Source of the DNA: Parabacteroides sp. AD58
Lineage (GTDB): Bacteria; Bacteroidota; Bacteroidia; Bacteroidales; Tannerellaceae
Direction: 5' to 3'
Assembly: GCF_023744375.2 (NCBI RefSeq)
Contig: NZ_CP146284.1
Span: 186,001 to 250,000, forward strand
Length of the DNA: 64,000 nucleotides
Shown: positions 50,419 through 58,785 of the stretch, one piece after another
Position numbering within the stretch: the stretch's first letter is position 1
How the letters are laid out: the number at the start of each line of letters is the position of its first letter
Notes under the pieces: generated by a model
The model's input: only the letters and a program-made list of their open reading frames with translations
What the model was told of the DNA's origin: nothing
Database searches by the model: none
Position numbers and translations under genes: made by a program

Positions 50419-51810
50419 ATGACATTAATTAAATCTATTTCCGGTATTCGTGGTACAATTGGCGGAGATCCGGAAGATGGCTTGAATCCGTTAGCCATAG
50501 TTAAGTTTGTTGCTGCCTATGCGACATTTATCCGTAAGAATACAAAGGTAACGACGAACAAGATTGTTGTCGGCCGGGATGCTCGTATCTCTGGACCGAT
50601 GGTAAAGCAGGTGGTTTTAGGAACCTTGATGGGCATGGGTTTTGATGTAGTGGATATTGACCTAGCTACTACACCGACAACCGAACTGGCCGTTGCTATG
50701 GAAGGCGCCTGTGGCGGTATTATCTTGACTGCCAGTCATAATCCGAAGCAATGGAATGCCTTGAAACTGCTGAACGAGAAAGGAGAGTTCCTGAATGCAG
50801 CCGAAGGAGCTGAAGTGTTGGCTTTGGCGGCAAAAGAAGATTTCCAGTTTGCGGATGTAGATCATTTGGGAAAGGTAATTACTGATACGACATATATCCA
50901 GAAACATATTGATTCTGTATTGAAGTTGGATCTGGTCGATGTAGAAGCAATCAAGGCTGCGAACTTCAAGGTGGCAATCGACTGTGTGAATTCAGTGGGT
51001 GGTATTGCTATTCCAGCTTTGCTGGAAGCTTTGGGTGTAAAGCAGGTATTGAAGCTGAACTGCGAACCGACTGGTCATTTTGCGCATAATCCGGAACCGC
51101 TACCGGAACACCTGACGGATATTTCCAATCTGATCCGTACTGAAAAGGCAGATGTTGGTTTTGTTGTAGATCCGGATGTGGATCGTCTGGCCATTGTTTG
51201 CGAGAACGGTGAAATGTTCGTTGAAGAATATACTTTGGTGGCCGTAGCTGATTATGTATTAAGCCGTACGCCGGGTAATACAGTCAGCAACCTGAGTTCA
51301 AGCCGTGCCTTGAGAGACGTAACTCATCGTTATGCCGGTTGTGAATACAATGCAGCTGCTGTGGGCGAAGTGAATGTGGTTACGAAGATGAAGGAAACCA
51401 ATGCCGTGATCGGTGGTGAAGGGAATGGCGGTGTAATCTACCCGGCCAGCCATTATGGTCGTGATGCCTTGGTGGGTATTGCCTTGTTCCTGACTCATCT
51501 GGCGAAGAAACATATGACGGTAAGTGAACTGCGTGCTACGTATCCTCCTTATTTCATCTCGAAGCAGAAAGTTCAGCTGACGCCGGAGATTAATGTGGAT
51601 GCCATTTTAGCCAAGGTTAAGGAAAAGTTTGCTCAGTATGATATTACGGATATTGATGGGGTGAAGATCGATTTCCCCGACAAATGGGTTCATTTGCGCA
51701 AGAGCAATACGGAACCGATTATCCGTATCTATTCGGAAGCTCATACTATGAAGGAAGCTGAAGAGCTGGGTGGTGAACTGATTCAGATCATCCATGACAT
51801 GTGTAAATAA
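50419..51810 (+). CDS. glmM: Phosphoglucosamine mutase GlmM
   Basis: Converts glucosamine 6-phosphate to glucosamine 1-phosphate for UDP-GlcNAc synthesis. Motifs of the alpha-D-phosphohexomutase family in order: ISGIRGTIGG, VVGRDARISGP, the phosphoserine loop GIILTASHNPKQWNALKLL, metal loop VDPDVDRLAIV, sugar loop GGEGNGGVIYPASHYGRDA and phosphate loop VHLRKSNTEPIIRIYSEA. The phosphoserine loop TASHNP and the sugar loop fit glucosamine or related hexose phosphates; a general phosphoglucomutase/phosphomannomutase role cannot be excluded. Length 463 is typical. Confidence 0.9.
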   Translation: MTLIKSISGIRGTIGGDPEDGLNPLAIVKFVAAYATFIRKNTKVTTNKIVVGRDARISGPMVKQVVLGTLMGMGFDVVDIDLATTPTTELAVAMEGACGGIILTASHNPKQWNALKLLNEKGEFLNAAEGAEVLALAAKEDFQFADVDHLGKVITDTTYIQKHIDSVLKLDLVDVEAIKAANFKVAIDCVNSVGGIAIPALLEALGVKQVLKLNCEPTGHFAHNPEPLPEHLTDISNLIRTEKADVGFVVDPDVDRLAIVCENGEMFVEEYTLVAVADYVLSRTPGNTVSNLSSSRALRDVTHRYAGCEYNAAAVGEVNVVTKMKETNAVIGGEGNGGVIYPASHYGRDALVGIALFLTHLAKKHMTVSELRATYPPYFISKQKVQLTPEINVDAILAKVKEKFAQYDITDIDGVKIDFPDKWVHLRKSNTEPIIRIYSEAHTMKEAEELGGELIQIIHDMCK

Positions 51811-51833
51811 GCAGCGACAGTTAGTCTTCTTAT

Positions 51834-51884
51834 AAAAGGAAATCGCCAATCTGAAGATGTTTTCGGATTGGCGATTTCCTTTTT
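51834..51884. terminator. Bidirectional terminator between glmM and the persulfide enzyme gene
   Basis: AAAAGGAAATCGCCAATC (51834-51851) pairs perfectly with the segment starting GATTGGCGATTTCC at 51866; A- and T-runs flank the stem, serving both convergent genes. Confidence 0.88.
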
Positions 51885-51899
51885 ATATGAACTGAATCA

Positions 51900-54353
51900 T
51901 CAGATGAAGAGATTCAGATTCGCTTCTTCGGCTCTTTCCAGATAGGTGGCTACACCGCCTAATTTGACGTTATCCAGCAGTTCTTCCTGCTTGACTCCCA
52001 TCACATCCATGCTCATGGTGCAGGCAATCATTTCTACTCCGTTGTCGATGGCCTGTTGCATCAGACTTTCCAGGCTGTCAATGCGTTTCTGTTTCATGAT
52101 CATCCGCATCATCTTGCTGCCCATACCGCCCATATTCATCTTAGACAGTTTGAGCTTTTCACTGCTGGATGGAAGCATCCAACCGAACATTTTCCCCATG
52201 AAGTCTTTTTCAACGGCCGGTTTGTTCCGCTTCTTGATGATGTTCAGTCCCCAGAACGTGAAGAAGAGGGTGACTTTCTTTCCTGCGGCTGCTGCTCCAT
52301 TGGCAATCACGAAAGTAGCTAAAGCCTTGTCTAAGTCGTCACTGAAGACAACGATGGTCTTGTGATCGGCCGGCTGGCTCGTGGCGGCAGAACAGACTGG
52401 CGCTGCTTTTTGGATGGTTGCGGCTACAATTCCGTTCCGGTTTTCCAGACTTGTCAATTGGGCTCCGGTCATTTTACACCAGGAAGCGACATCTTTCCCG
52501 AAAGCCTGATCGGTCGCTTTGATGACTAAGGCTTCCCCTTCTTTCAGTTCTGCATAGTTCTTCTTCAGCTGCAGAATAGGACCAGGGCACATCAATCCGC
52601 AGGCATCGACCGATAAAACCGGTTTGGATGGATTGGCAGGCTGGCCATCGTCTGTTTTTTCCTCTGTGTCGGCTTTGGCCTGGCAGTGGGCATCGTTGCA
52701 GACAGGAGCCGTGGCTGTACTCCAGGTCTTATATCCACCCGATAAGTTCCGTACATTCTTGAATCCGTTCTGTACCAAGATTCGATAGGCAAGATAACCT
52801 CTTAATCCGACGGCACAAGTAACCACAATCGGTTTGTCTTTGGGCAGTTCGTCCAGATGTTCGCGTAATTCGTCCACCGGGATATTGATAAAGCCCGGAA
52901 TCGTTCCTAAGCTGTATTCATCTTTAGTACGGACATCAATCTTGACTACATCGGCTTCGAGCTTGTCGATATCGCGCCAGGTGATGATCCGAACGCGGTC
53001 TTTCAGGATGTTGTCGGCAACGAAACCGGCCATGTTCACCGGATCTTTGGCGGCGGCGTATGGAGGCGCATACGCATGTTCGAGTTCCATCAGGTCATAA
53101 ATCGTACCTTCGTGCTGGATGGTCTGGGCCAACATTTCAATACGTTTGTCCACACCGCCGAATCCTACTACCTGCGCACCCAGCAACACACCTGTTTCGG
53201 GCGCAAACAAGATCTTGATGGATAAAGGAACGGCTCCCGGATAATAACCCGCATGCGAACTTCCGTGTGTATAAGACGAGATATACGGAATGCCTTCCCG
53301 TTTCAACAGCTTGGCATTGGCTCCAGCTGCAGCAACTGTCAGGTCGAATATCTTGGCGATTGATGTTCCCATCGCTCCTTTATATACTTCCTTGTTGCCG
53401 TAAACGATATTATCGGCGGCAATACGACCTTGCTTGTTGGCTGGTCCTGCCAATGGAATCATGGCTGGCTTGTGAGTAATCAGATGTTGGATTTCGACAG
53501 CATCACCCAAGGCATAAATATTCGGATCCGACGTTTGCAGATAGGCATTGACCTGGATTCCGCCTCGTTCTCCCAAAGACAAACCAGCTTCGCGGGCCAG
53601 TTGGTTTTCCGGGCGCACACCAATGCTCAGGATTACCAGATCGGTCTGTACGGTTTTTCCGCTTGCCAGATGAACAGCCAGGGATTGGTCCGCAAGGGTT
53701 TCAAATTTCTTCACGCCGTCGCCCAAAAGCAATGTTACACCTTTGCTGGTGAGATGTTGGTGCACCAAGGCTGCCATCGAGAAGTCAAGAGGAGCCATGA
53801 CCTGATCGGCCATTTCAATCACTGTTACCTGTACTCCGGCTTCATGCAGGTTCTCTGCCATTTCCAGTCCGATGAATCCACCGCCTACGACAACCGCTTT
53901 CTTCGGCTTCATCTGTTGCAGGAATCCTTTGATGGCATCTGTATCGGGAACATTCCGCAGGGTAAAGATTTTCGGACTGTCAATGCCTTCGATTCTCGGG
54001 CGCAACGGCTCGGCTCCCGGCGAGAGTACCAGTTTGTCATAACTCTCTGTATAGACTTCTCCGCTTTGCAGGTTCTTAACTTCCACCTGTTTTGTTCCAG
54101 GTAATATACGGGTTACTTCCTGACGGGTACGGATGTCAATACGGAAGCGGCTGACAAACCCCTTTACGGTCTGTACAAACAGCTTGTTCCGTTCTTTGAT
54201 GGTACCGCCAATGTAATAGGGCAGACCACAATTGGCGTATGATACGTATTCCCCTCTTTCAAATAAGATGATCTGGGCTTTCTCGTCGTTTCTTCTGAGT
54301 CGTGCGGCAACGGTGGCACCTCCGGCTACACCTCCAATAATCAAGTACTTCAT
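51900..54353 (-). CDS. CoA-disulfide-reductase-type flavoprotein fused to rhodanese, TusA and DsrE domains
   Basis: An 817-residue cytosolic fusion for sulfane-sulfur handling. Residues about 1-320 are the FAD/NAD(P)H domain (IIGGVAGGATVAARLRR; active Cys42 in SYANCGLPYYIGG), followed by the dimerisation domain to about 440. A rhodanese domain (about 450-545) has the loop VTCAVGLRG with its catalytic Cys. A TusA-like domain (about 585-655) has DACGLMCPGPILQLKK. A DsrE/DsrE2-like domain (about 670-817) starts KTIVVFSDDLDKALATFVIANGAAAAGKKVTLFFTFWGL and has a conserved Cys in MIACTMSMDVMG. It probably reduces CoA- or protein-bound persulfides and relays sulfur between domains. A riboswitch-like leader precedes it. 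Confidence 0.92.
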   Translation of the reverse strand: MKYLIIGGVAGGATVAARLRRNDEKAQIILFERGEYVSYANCGLPYYIGGTIKERNKLFVQTVKGFVSRFRIDIRTRQEVTRILPGTKQVEVKNLQSGEVYTESYDKLVLSPGAEPLRPRIEGIDSPKIFTLRNVPDTDAIKGFLQQMKPKKAVVVGGGFIGLEMAENLHEAGVQVTVIEMADQVMAPLDFSMAALVHQHLTSKGVTLLLGDGVKKFETLADQSLAVHLASGKTVQTDLVILSIGVRPENQLAREAGLSLGERGGIQVNAYLQTSDPNIYALGDAVEIQHLITHKPAMIPLAGPANKQGRIAADNIVYGNKEVYKGAMGTSIAKIFDLTVAAAGANAKLLKREGIPYISSYTHGSSHAGYYPGAVPLSIKILFAPETGVLLGAQVVGFGGVDKRIEMLAQTIQHEGTIYDLMELEHAYAPPYAAAKDPVNMAGFVADNILKDRVRIITWRDIDKLEADVVKIDVRTKDEYSLGTIPGFINIPVDELREHLDELPKDKPIVVTCAVGLRGYLAYRILVQNGFKNVRNLSGGYKTWSTATAPVCNDAHCQAKADTEEKTDDGQPANPSKPVLSVDACGLMCPGPILQLKKNYAELKEGEALVIKATDQAFGKDVASWCKMTGAQLTSLENRNGIVAATIQKAAPVCSAATSQPADHKTIVVFSDDLDKALATFVIANGAAAAGKKVTLFFTFWGLNIIKKRNKPAVEKDFMGKMFGWMLPSSSEKLKLSKMNMGGMGSKMMRMIMKQKRIDSLESLMQQAIDNGVEMIACTMSMDVMGVKQEELLDNVKLGGVATYLERAEEANLNLFI

Positions 54354-54359
54354 ATTTCA

Positions 54360-54470
54360 GTAAGTTTTTTAGTTCCTGTCTTTATCTATGGTAAGTTTTC
54401 GGGGTCCTTCAGCATGGCGGTTGTGTCCCGCAGCTGGCATTCCTACCTGTAAAACTTAGCGTGTTTGTTG
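54360..54470 (-). promoter_or_regulatory. Riboswitch-like structured 5' leader of the persulfide enzyme gene
   Basis: On the minus strand TAAGTTTT (54451-54458) pairs with AAAACTTA (54392-54399), closing a long hairpin. Inside are GGT/ACC, CAGC/GCTG and GCGG/CCGC stems separated by conserved-looking asymmetric loops (AGGAATGC opposite AAGG; apical GACACAA). The same AAAACTTA recurs at 54361-54368, about seven bases before the start codon, so the 5' arm has two alternative partners. This layout suits a translational switch. I could not match it to a known riboswitch class; a ligand linked to sulfur metabolism would be a guess. Confidence 0.55.
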
Positions 54471-54476
54471 TAAAAA

Positions 54477-54511
54477 CAAAGGTAATTAATGTTTTGTACT
54501 TCTCCTTCAAA
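54477..54511 (-). promoter_or_regulatory. Promoter of the persulfide enzyme gene
   Basis: On the minus strand TTTG (54508-54511) and TACCTTTG (54477-54484) are 23 bases apart. Transcription would start near 54470, just upstream of the structured leader. Confidence 0.65.
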
Positions 54512-54609
54512 AATAGCATCAATGAAATTTATAGTCTGATAGATAGTTTATTGATGTGTAAGTAAAAATGCGAATTTATTGTCATGATGTAATTTTATTG
54601 CTGCTTTCT

Positions 54610-54802
54610 CTGGCATATGAAAAAGAAAAATGAACGCAAATTCGTGAAAACATAATACCTTCTTTTTTAATTCCGGCATATTTTGAATAAAAGCTGGCGT
54701 ATTTTACTGAAAAGGTAGGCATAAATTTATGAAAAGGTAGGCATGTTTTCATACGAAAGTAACGAGAATTGAATGAAAAACTGGTGTGTTTTGCCTCCAA
54801 AA
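54610..54802. repeat. Degenerate 21-22-bp tandem repeats, about nine units
   Basis: Units start near 54610, 54631, 54652, 54672, 54693, 54715, 54737, 54759 and 54781. The best-kept ones read CTGGCATATGAAAAAG, CTGGCGTATTTTACTGAAAAG, GTAGGCATAAATTTATGAAAAG and GTAGGCATGTTTTCATACGAAAG in shortened form. The last five units are spaced exactly 22 bases. The repeat is non-coding and different in sequence from the array at 17.1 kb but has the same period. Confidence 0.6.
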
Positions 54803-55189
54803 CAGATGTTGAAGGTTAAAATGTGTTCTGATTGAATATTGATCTGTTAAAATAGATGTATAAAATAGTCGATTGGTGTATTCATAAAGCTACTGAATCC
54901 TGATTTTTTATCAGAAACGATTTAAAATCTGATTCACTTTTAAATAATAAAAAGATAGCTTTACAAGCAGGATGCTGACAAAACCGTTTGATTCCTGCAA
55001 GGGAATTCCTGCATGACTGTCCGATAGTCATTGAATAGGTGTTTCGGGCAACTTTTTGTCAAAGCTGAACTCGCTGTGCGTCGTTTATTTCCAACCAACC
55101 TTACGACTGCTTTTAAATATCGCAGAAATGGAAAGGTAATTTTGACAAAATGTCAAAATATGCTTATTGATGCAGTAGCTAGCCTTGTA
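54803..55189. other. AT-rich intergenic region left of the acyltransferase cassette
   Basis: About 390 bases without a supportable gene. A frame at 55031-55249 has no recognisable features, an alternative start codon and runs into a terminator copy; I do not call it. No tRNA or RNA fold was seen. Confidence 0.5.
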
Positions 55190-55270
55190 CAAAAAAGAGA
55201 AAATATCCTAATCAGATACTTTCTCTTTTTCGTATATAAGCCCCAATGATTTTTAGTCTCTGTTGGAGAA
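55190..55270. repeat. 81-bp direct repeat, left copy (terminator plus gene 3' end remnant)
   Basis: The first 40 bases (55190-55229) are identical to 57681-57720 and form a terminator hairpin, AAGAGAAA / TTTCTCTT with an inner TATC / GATA. The next 41 bases match 57721-57761 at 34 positions, ending in an identical block that on the minus strand reads TTCTCCAACAGAGACTAA, the last codons of the dihydroorotate-dehydrogenase-like gene. This copy is therefore a detached 3' end of that gene. Confidence 0.85.
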
Positions 55271-55271
55271 G

Positions 55272-56171
55272 TTATGGAAGGTCTATAATAGCAGTTAAAA
55301 TTGTTGTGAATTTTTGTGCGCCATTGGTATTCAGATGATCTACGTCGTAAAAGTCATTATGATTGAATCGCTTATCATTCATGAAATTTAAATATATAGT
55401 TTCAGGATACGTATCTAAGATTTCATTTATAGATTTATGCATGAGATTTAATTGTGTTGGATCAAGACAGCTTGAGTAAAGGTCTGTTACAGGTGTTGTT
55501 AGTATGATAAGCTTGATGTTTTTTTCTTTACATATATTGGCAAAATGATATAGTATAGCCATATTTTCTTTAACGTGACTAGGATTCTTGTTTGTATGAT
55601 ATTTAGCCGTTATATTGGCATTGTGTAAATTTAAATCTTTTTTTCTGTTCTCTATCGTATAATCAGTTCCGAATCCTAAATAATTACATTTGCATGTATT
55701 TTCTCCTTTTACGTGCATAAGAAACTTGTTTTTCCATTGAGGAATAGTCAGTTCTAAGCTAAAACGCGTTGGAGGATAATCCATATATATACCATAATAT
55801 TTTAATAGAGTTTCTGAAGAACTGAAATCTTCCATCATTTCAGGTAAAGTATGATATGATATTGCAATAACAATTTGTTTTAAAGATGACATATTTTCGA
55901 TGAAACGGTCAAATAAAAATACGTCTCTTTTTAGATCTTGTGATGAGTAAGCTATGTTGAAACATTTAGATTTAAATAATATTGGATTTATAGCGTGATA
56001 CGTATGAGAGCTTCCAAATACGAGGGTCTCAATTTCTCCTGCATGATTTTCCATAAATAGATTTTTTAGCTTATAAGCATTAGGAATGCTGCGAAGATAT
56101 ATTTCGACAATTGGTAAAATAATTAATAAGGGGATAATAAATAATATAATATTTTTGATGAATTTTTTCAT
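55272..56171 (-). CDS. Membrane-anchored SGNH-like hydrolase/acetyltransferase partner
   Basis: A 299-residue protein with one N-terminal membrane helix (NIILFIIPLLIILPIVEIYL) and an extracytoplasmic SGNH-type domain. The block I-like motif is VFGSSHTYHAINP (Ser near residue 54) and the C-terminal catalytic pair is DFYDVDHLNTNGAQKF (DxxH-like). Such proteins accompany MBOAT acyltransferases and move acetyl groups onto polysaccharides (compare AlgJ/AlgX or PatB-like partners). The coding sequence is notably AT-rich. It starts five bases after the MBOAT gene, so the pair is one transcript; its stop abuts the left direct repeat. Confidence 0.75.
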   Translation of the reverse strand: MKKFIKNIILFIIPLLIILPIVEIYLRSIPNAYKLKNLFMENHAGEIETLVFGSSHTYHAINPILFKSKCFNIAYSSQDLKRDVFLFDRFIENMSSLKQIVIAISYHTLPEMMEDFSSSETLLKYYGIYMDYPPTRFSLELTIPQWKNKFLMHVKGENTCKCNYLGFGTDYTIENRKKDLNLHNANITAKYHTNKNPSHVKENMAILYHFANICKEKNIKLIILTTPVTDLYSSCLDPTQLNLMHKSINEILDTYPETIYLNFMNDKRFNHNDFYDVDHLNTNGAQKFTTILTAIIDLP

Positions 56172-56176
56172 GTGAA

Positions 56177-57610
56177 TTAAAATTGAAAAAAAATAAATTG
56201 GGCTGTTTCTCCTTGAAATATAATTATAATGGAAATAATGGCATAATAGATAAAGTGTCTGATATATTTATTCTGTATGCTATTTTCTATTTGTAAGGTA
56301 TGTTGTTTATCTCTTTGCAACCATTCAGCAACAAGCATAATAATGATCCAAATTAGAGCTGTTTTTCCATATTCTGGTAAAGTGAGTTCAAAATTAGTAA
56401 ACATTCTGTTGTAGTACTTTATGGCTATACCTATATTTTCAGCTCTAAAAATGATCCAGCCCATTAGTACTAATATGAAGGTTGTAGTCATTTGAATTAA
56501 TTCTTTAAAAGATGGGAGAATTGAGTGTTCTGCAATTCCTGCAAGGTGTTTTCTGTTTTTGTTTGTTATTAAAAGAGGAATAAAGAGTAGTGCATGATAG
56601 GCGCCCCATAAGAGAAATGTCCAATTAGCACCATGCCATAGGCCACTGGTCAAAAATATAATAAGAGTATTTTTTATGCTTTTTAATTTTCCATAGCGGC
56701 TTCCTCCCATTGGTATATATAAATAATCACGGAACCAGGTGGTAAGTGAAATATGCCATTTCCTCCAAAACTCTGCAATATCTCTTGAAAAATAGGGGTA
56801 ATTAAAATTCCTCATCAACTTGATACCGAATATTTTAGATGTTCCAATAGCTATATCACTATAACCTGAGAAATCGCCATATATTTGCATTGAAAACATC
56901 AATGCTCCATAAAACAAAGAGATAGAGTCCAAGCTGTCTATTTCCGCAAATACATGATTGACTCCTGCTGCGCAATTGTCTGCTACGACAATTTTTTTAA
57001 AGAAGCCCCATAACATTTGGCGTAGACCATCGATTGCTGTTTCATATTTAAATGTCCGTATACTTGAAAATTGTGGTAGTAGATTTGTTGATCTTTCTAT
57101 AGGACCTGCTACCAATTGAGGAAAGAAACTGATATATGCAAAAAATGAAATAATATTATGAGACGCTTTAATATCTCCTCTATATACATCTATTGTATAG
57201 CTTAAAGCTTGGAATGTATAAAAACTTATACCTACCGGTAAAATTATATTTATAGTTATGAAGTCAAGATGAATTCCGAATTGTAAGAGAATATAGGATA
57301 AACTTTGTATGAAAAAGTTGTAATATTTAAAAACTGCTAGGATGCCAATGTTGATTAATATGTTACAGATAGCAATAAGTCTTTTCTTAGATTTGTCTGA
57401 TTGATAGTAGTCTATCATAATACCACTATAAAAACTACATAGAGAAGTAAAAGAGATTAGAAATAAAAAACGGTAATCCCACCATCCATAAAAAATATAG
57501 CTTACAACAACTATAAATAGATTTTGTAGATTTATATTATTTTTTAGTTGCCAGTATAAGATAAATACAATTGGTAAAAAAATTAAAAAATCAATTGAGT
57601 TAAAAATCAT
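56177..57610 (-). CDS. MBOAT-family O-acyltransferase (AlgI-like)
   Basis: A 477-residue polytopic membrane protein. Family motifs are GISFYTFQALSYTIDVYRGDI, FFPQLVAGPIER, MQIYGDFSGYSDIAIGTSKIFGIKLMRNFNYPYFSRDIAEFWRKWHISLTTWFRDYLYIPMGGSR and FLTSGLWHGANWTFLLWGAYH, the last holding the conserved catalytic histidine. AlgI-type proteins pass acetyl (or another acyl) groups from the cytosol across the inner membrane to a periplasmic partner, here the SGNH protein. The target is probably a surface polysaccharide (inference). Spot counts give about 20-40% GC in this cassette against about 50% in the next gene, suggesting transfer. Confidence 0.92.
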   Translation of the reverse strand: MIFNSIDFLIFLPIVFILYWQLKNNINLQNLFIVVVSYIFYGWWDYRFLFLISFTSLCSFYSGIMIDYYQSDKSKKRLIAICNILINIGILAVFKYYNFFIQSLSYILLQFGIHLDFITINIILPVGISFYTFQALSYTIDVYRGDIKASHNIISFFAYISFFPQLVAGPIERSTNLLPQFSSIRTFKYETAIDGLRQMLWGFFKKIVVADNCAAGVNHVFAEIDSLDSISLFYGALMFSMQIYGDFSGYSDIAIGTSKIFGIKLMRNFNYPYFSRDIAEFWRKWHISLTTWFRDYLYIPMGGSRYGKLKSIKNTLIIFLTSGLWHGANWTFLLWGAYHALLFIPLLITNKNRKHLAGIAEHSILPSFKELIQMTTTFILVLMGWIIFRAENIGIAIKYYNRMFTNFELTLPEYGKTALIWIIIMLVAEWLQRDKQHTLQIENSIQNKYIRHFIYYAIISIIIIFQGETAQFIFFQF

Positions 57611-57680
57611 TATGTATGAGAAATATTAATTCGAATTTTAATGATCGACGAAGATATGCATTATATCCATACCTCCAAAG

Positions 57681-57761
57681 CAAAAAAGAGAAAATATCCT
57701 AATCAGATACTTTCTCTTTTCCATATATATACTCCAACGACTTTTAGTCTCTGTTGGAGAA
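57681..57761. repeat. 81-bp direct repeat, right copy (terminator plus intact gene 3' end)
   Basis: This copy contains the terminator (57681-57720) and the genuine last codons of the dihydroorotate-dehydrogenase-like gene on the minus strand. Against the left copy, 74 of 81 bases agree with no gaps; the mismatches all fall between the terminator and the gene end. Confidence 0.85.
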
Positions 57762-58721
57762 ATATTTCATGAACTGTGAACGTTCGTATAAAGCTGGATT
57801 CGGAATATTGGCATAATTCAGCTTTCCGATAAACTGATCCAATGATTCATAATGAGCCTGATGCATCCATTCTTCTACACAAGTAGTGATTTGTGAGATG
57901 ATTTCTGCTCCGTGTGTGTAGATAGCGCTGCACATTTCAACGGCAGATGCTCCGGCCAGCAAGCATTTCACAACGTCTTCCCAGTCGTGTACGCCAGTAG
58001 AAGAAGCAATGCTGATATTAGGAATCTTACCCGATACAATGGCTGTCCAGCGAATGGTGTCACTCAAGTCTGCATGGCTACTGAATACATTGCCTGATAC
58101 CAGCTGCATTGTATTCAGATCAATGTCCGGCTGATAGAAACGGTTGAACAGAACAACTCCGTCAGCTCCATTAGCCTTCAGTTGATTAACCAATGCCGGC
58201 ATGTTAGAGATGTATTTTCCGAGTTTGATGATGACAGGAATCGTAACCACTTGTTTTACTTTCTTCAGGATCTGAGTATATAACCGATACAAGTCTTCGC
58301 AGCTGTGATGGATGTCTGTCTCAAGGAAGAAGACATTCAGTTCAATCGCATCGGCTCCGGCATCTTGCAGTTGTTTGGCAAACTCAATCCATGTATCTGC
58401 CCGATAGCAGTTGATGCTGGCAATGATAGGAATGGTACACAATTCTTTTGATTTGCGGATCAGTTCCAGATAGTTCTCTACATGATTTGCTTTGATGTAG
58501 CCACGGATGTAATCAGCAGCTTCCGGATAATCAGATTCTTGTAACATGGCGTCGCTCTGCATTTCCATTTGTTCCTCAAATAAAGATTTCAGAACGATGG
58601 CACCGGCACCGGCTTTTTCAAATTCCTTGTTGCGTTCTGCGTTGTTGGTCAAGCCAGAACTGCTGACGATAATAGGAGACTGAAGTGTCAGTCCCGCGTA
58701 TTGTGTCTTTAGGTTAATCAT
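57744..58721 (-). CDS. Dihydroorotate dehydrogenase-like flavoprotein
   Basis: A 325-residue FMN-binding TIM barrel of the DHOD-like group. It starts MINLKTQYAGLTLQSPIIVSS and contains AGAGAIVLKSLFEEQ, IIASINCYRADTWIEFAKQLQDAGADAIELNVFF, VIIKLGKYISNMPALVNQLKANGADGVVLFNRF and SSTGVHDWEDVVKCLLAGASAVEMCSAIYTHG. It is a class often found in Bacteroidetes besides the true PyrD, and is closer to PreA/DHOD-like proteins; the substrate is unknown. Its last 18 bases plus terminator are duplicated 2.5 kb away. It follows yggS by 64 bases. Confidence 0.87.
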   Translation of the reverse strand: MINLKTQYAGLTLQSPIIVSSSGLTNNAERNKEFEKAGAGAIVLKSLFEEQMEMQSDAMLQESDYPEAADYIRGYIKANHVENYLELIRKSKELCTIPIIASINCYRADTWIEFAKQLQDAGADAIELNVFFLETDIHHSCEDLYRLYTQILKKVKQVVTIPVIIKLGKYISNMPALVNQLKANGADGVVLFNRFYQPDIDLNTMQLVSGNVFSSHADLSDTIRWTAIVSGKIPNISIASSTGVHDWEDVVKCLLAGASAVEMCSAIYTHGAEIISQITTCVEEWMHQAHYESLDQFIGKLNYANIPNPALYERSQFMKYFSNRD

Positions 58722-58785
58722 ATCTATTTTGTTTTTGTTGTTTATTTACTTTGTCGTTGTGTTAACTCGCTTTGGATATTGGTTT

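Noticed and set aside
54582..54800. 72-codon minus-strand frame inside the 54.6-kb region
   Set aside because: Its periodic sequence is explained by the underlying 21-22-bp non-coding repeats; it has no recognisable domain or ribosome-binding signal.
55031..55249. 72-codon plus-strand frame left of the acyltransferase cassette
   Set aside because: Alternative start, no family resemblance, and its end runs through a terminator hairpin that is part of a direct repeat.
55190..57761. Composite transposon explanation for the direct repeats
   Set aside because: The repeats are not insertion sequences; they consist of a terminator and the 3' end of the adjacent gene, and no transposase lies between them.
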